Assembly: GCA_034431495.1 (NCBI GenBank)
Contig: DAOUDB010000255.1
Location: forward strand, 1 to 13,396
Length of the DNA: 13,396 nt
From: Roseilinea sp034431495
GTDB lineage: Bacteria > Chloroflexota > Anaerolineae > J036 > Brachytrichaceae
Direction of reading: 5' to 3'
Of the stretch, positions 13,221 through 13,396 are shown piece after piece (the first letter of the stretch is position 1; every line of letters begins with the position of its first letter). The notes below the pieces were generated by a model, which saw nothing but the letters and a program-made list of their open reading frames with translations, made no database searches and was not told the DNA's origin. Both the position numbers and the translations under genes were made by a program.

Positions 13221-13257
13221 AGATTAGCCGGCACTTGTTCAGAAGTTGTTTAGAAGT
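13221..13257 (-). promoter_or_regulatory. Tandem 11-bp direct repeat with -10 box: candidate response-regulator operator and promoter
   Basis: On the minus strand ACTTCTAAACA (13257-13247) is followed at once by ACTTCTGAACA (13246-13236), 10 of 11 identical and one helical turn apart. After 9 bp comes TAATCT (13226-13221), a -10-like hexamer about 50 nt before ATG 13170. Head-to-tail 11-bp boxes about 10 bp upstream of a -10, in place of a -35, are the layout of PhoB/OmpR-family activated promoters. The fit to the kinase-like tail upstream is suggestive, not proof. Confidence 0.5.
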
Positions 13258-13336
13258 GATGTCGGTCTCGACAGGAACGCCCGCGATCCGCATGAGGATG
13301 ACCGGCCAGCCCACGGCGACGCCGCCAGCGGCCGGC

Positions 13337-13396
13337 TCACGAATCAGCGCCGGCCGGCGTGGCCGGCGCATCAGCACCGGCCAGCGTGAAATAGAA
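13337..13396 (-). CDS. C-terminal end of an upstream gene, resembling a sensor histidine kinase (partial)
   Basis: Nineteen codons enter from the right edge and stop at TGA 13339-13337: F-Y-F-T-L, then an Ala/Gly/Pro-rich tail ending A-D-S. The pentapeptide F-Y-F-T-L is the usual last beta strand of HATPase_c domains in membrane histidine kinases (G-S-x-F-Y-F-T-L-P). A two-component kinase just upstream of an FtsX-type exporter operon is a common arrangement. The evidence is only five informative residues, so chance is a real alternative. A perfect 9-bp inverted repeat (13347-13369) falls within this tail; it is GC-only and has no T run. Confidence 0.4.
   Translation of the reverse strand, partial: FYFTLAGADAPATPAGADS

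Noticed and set aside
13347..13369. Rho-independent terminator (9-bp GC stem)
   Set aside because: A perfect stem exists, but no T run follows on either strand and it lies inside the coding tail of the upstream gene; it looks like overlapping GCCGGC words.
13171..13377. N-terminal extension of the ABC ATPase
   Set aside because: The open frame continues upstream, but ABC homology starts about 35 residues after ATG 13170 and the extension would cover the tandem operator and overlap the end of the upstream gene.

Overview
The window looks like part of a GC-rich Chloroflexota (Chloroflexi) genome, in the style of Anaerolineae or Chloroflexia. The grounds are its habit rather than a marker gene: abundant GCCGGC words, AT-rich heptamer tracts of the ATTTTGG / CCAAAAT type scattered among genes, GATTGAC / TCAATCAC tracts, TACAAT-like -10 boxes, and FtsX-type exporters with lipoprotein adaptors. 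No rRNA, tRNA or CRISPR array was seen.

Left part (1-5602). The N-terminal 60 residues of an aldehyde dehydrogenase leave the window on the minus strand. The plus strand then carries an RNase Z-like metallo-beta-lactamase-fold hydrolase, a fold-type-II PLP enzyme, an unknown 158-residue protein, a four-helix-bundle protein, an unknown 150-residue protein and an SsnA-type aminohydrolase. The last two junctions are 4-nt ATGA overlaps. Six tracts of the same heptamer repeat sit in this half. Most abut a start codon, two form the C-terminal ends of proteins, and one lies in frame inside ssnA.

Middle (5603-6860). A 487-bp insertion sequence remnant (5616-6102) with 31/42-matching terminal inverted repeats starts 13 bp after ssnA. 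It holds only the helix-turn-helix part of a frameshifted transposase. Two small membrane-protein genes follow.

Right part (6870-13396, minus strand). This is a clear exporter operon, read right to left: a fragment resembling the end of a sensor histidine kinase, an intergenic region with a tandem 11-bp direct repeat of the OmpR/PhoB-box type, an ABC ATPase, a 10-TM double-FtsX permease, and two tandem paralogous HlyD/MacA-type lipoprotein adaptors. The genes are nearly contiguous and should form one complex: the ATPase drives the permease, and the adaptors extend it outside the membrane. The likeliest control is the two-component system whose kinase tail lies upstream.

The observations most worth following are the heptamer repeat, which is open in all six reading frames and sits at gene edges; the matched cysteine pairs in both adaptors; and the putative response-regulator box before the exporter operon.
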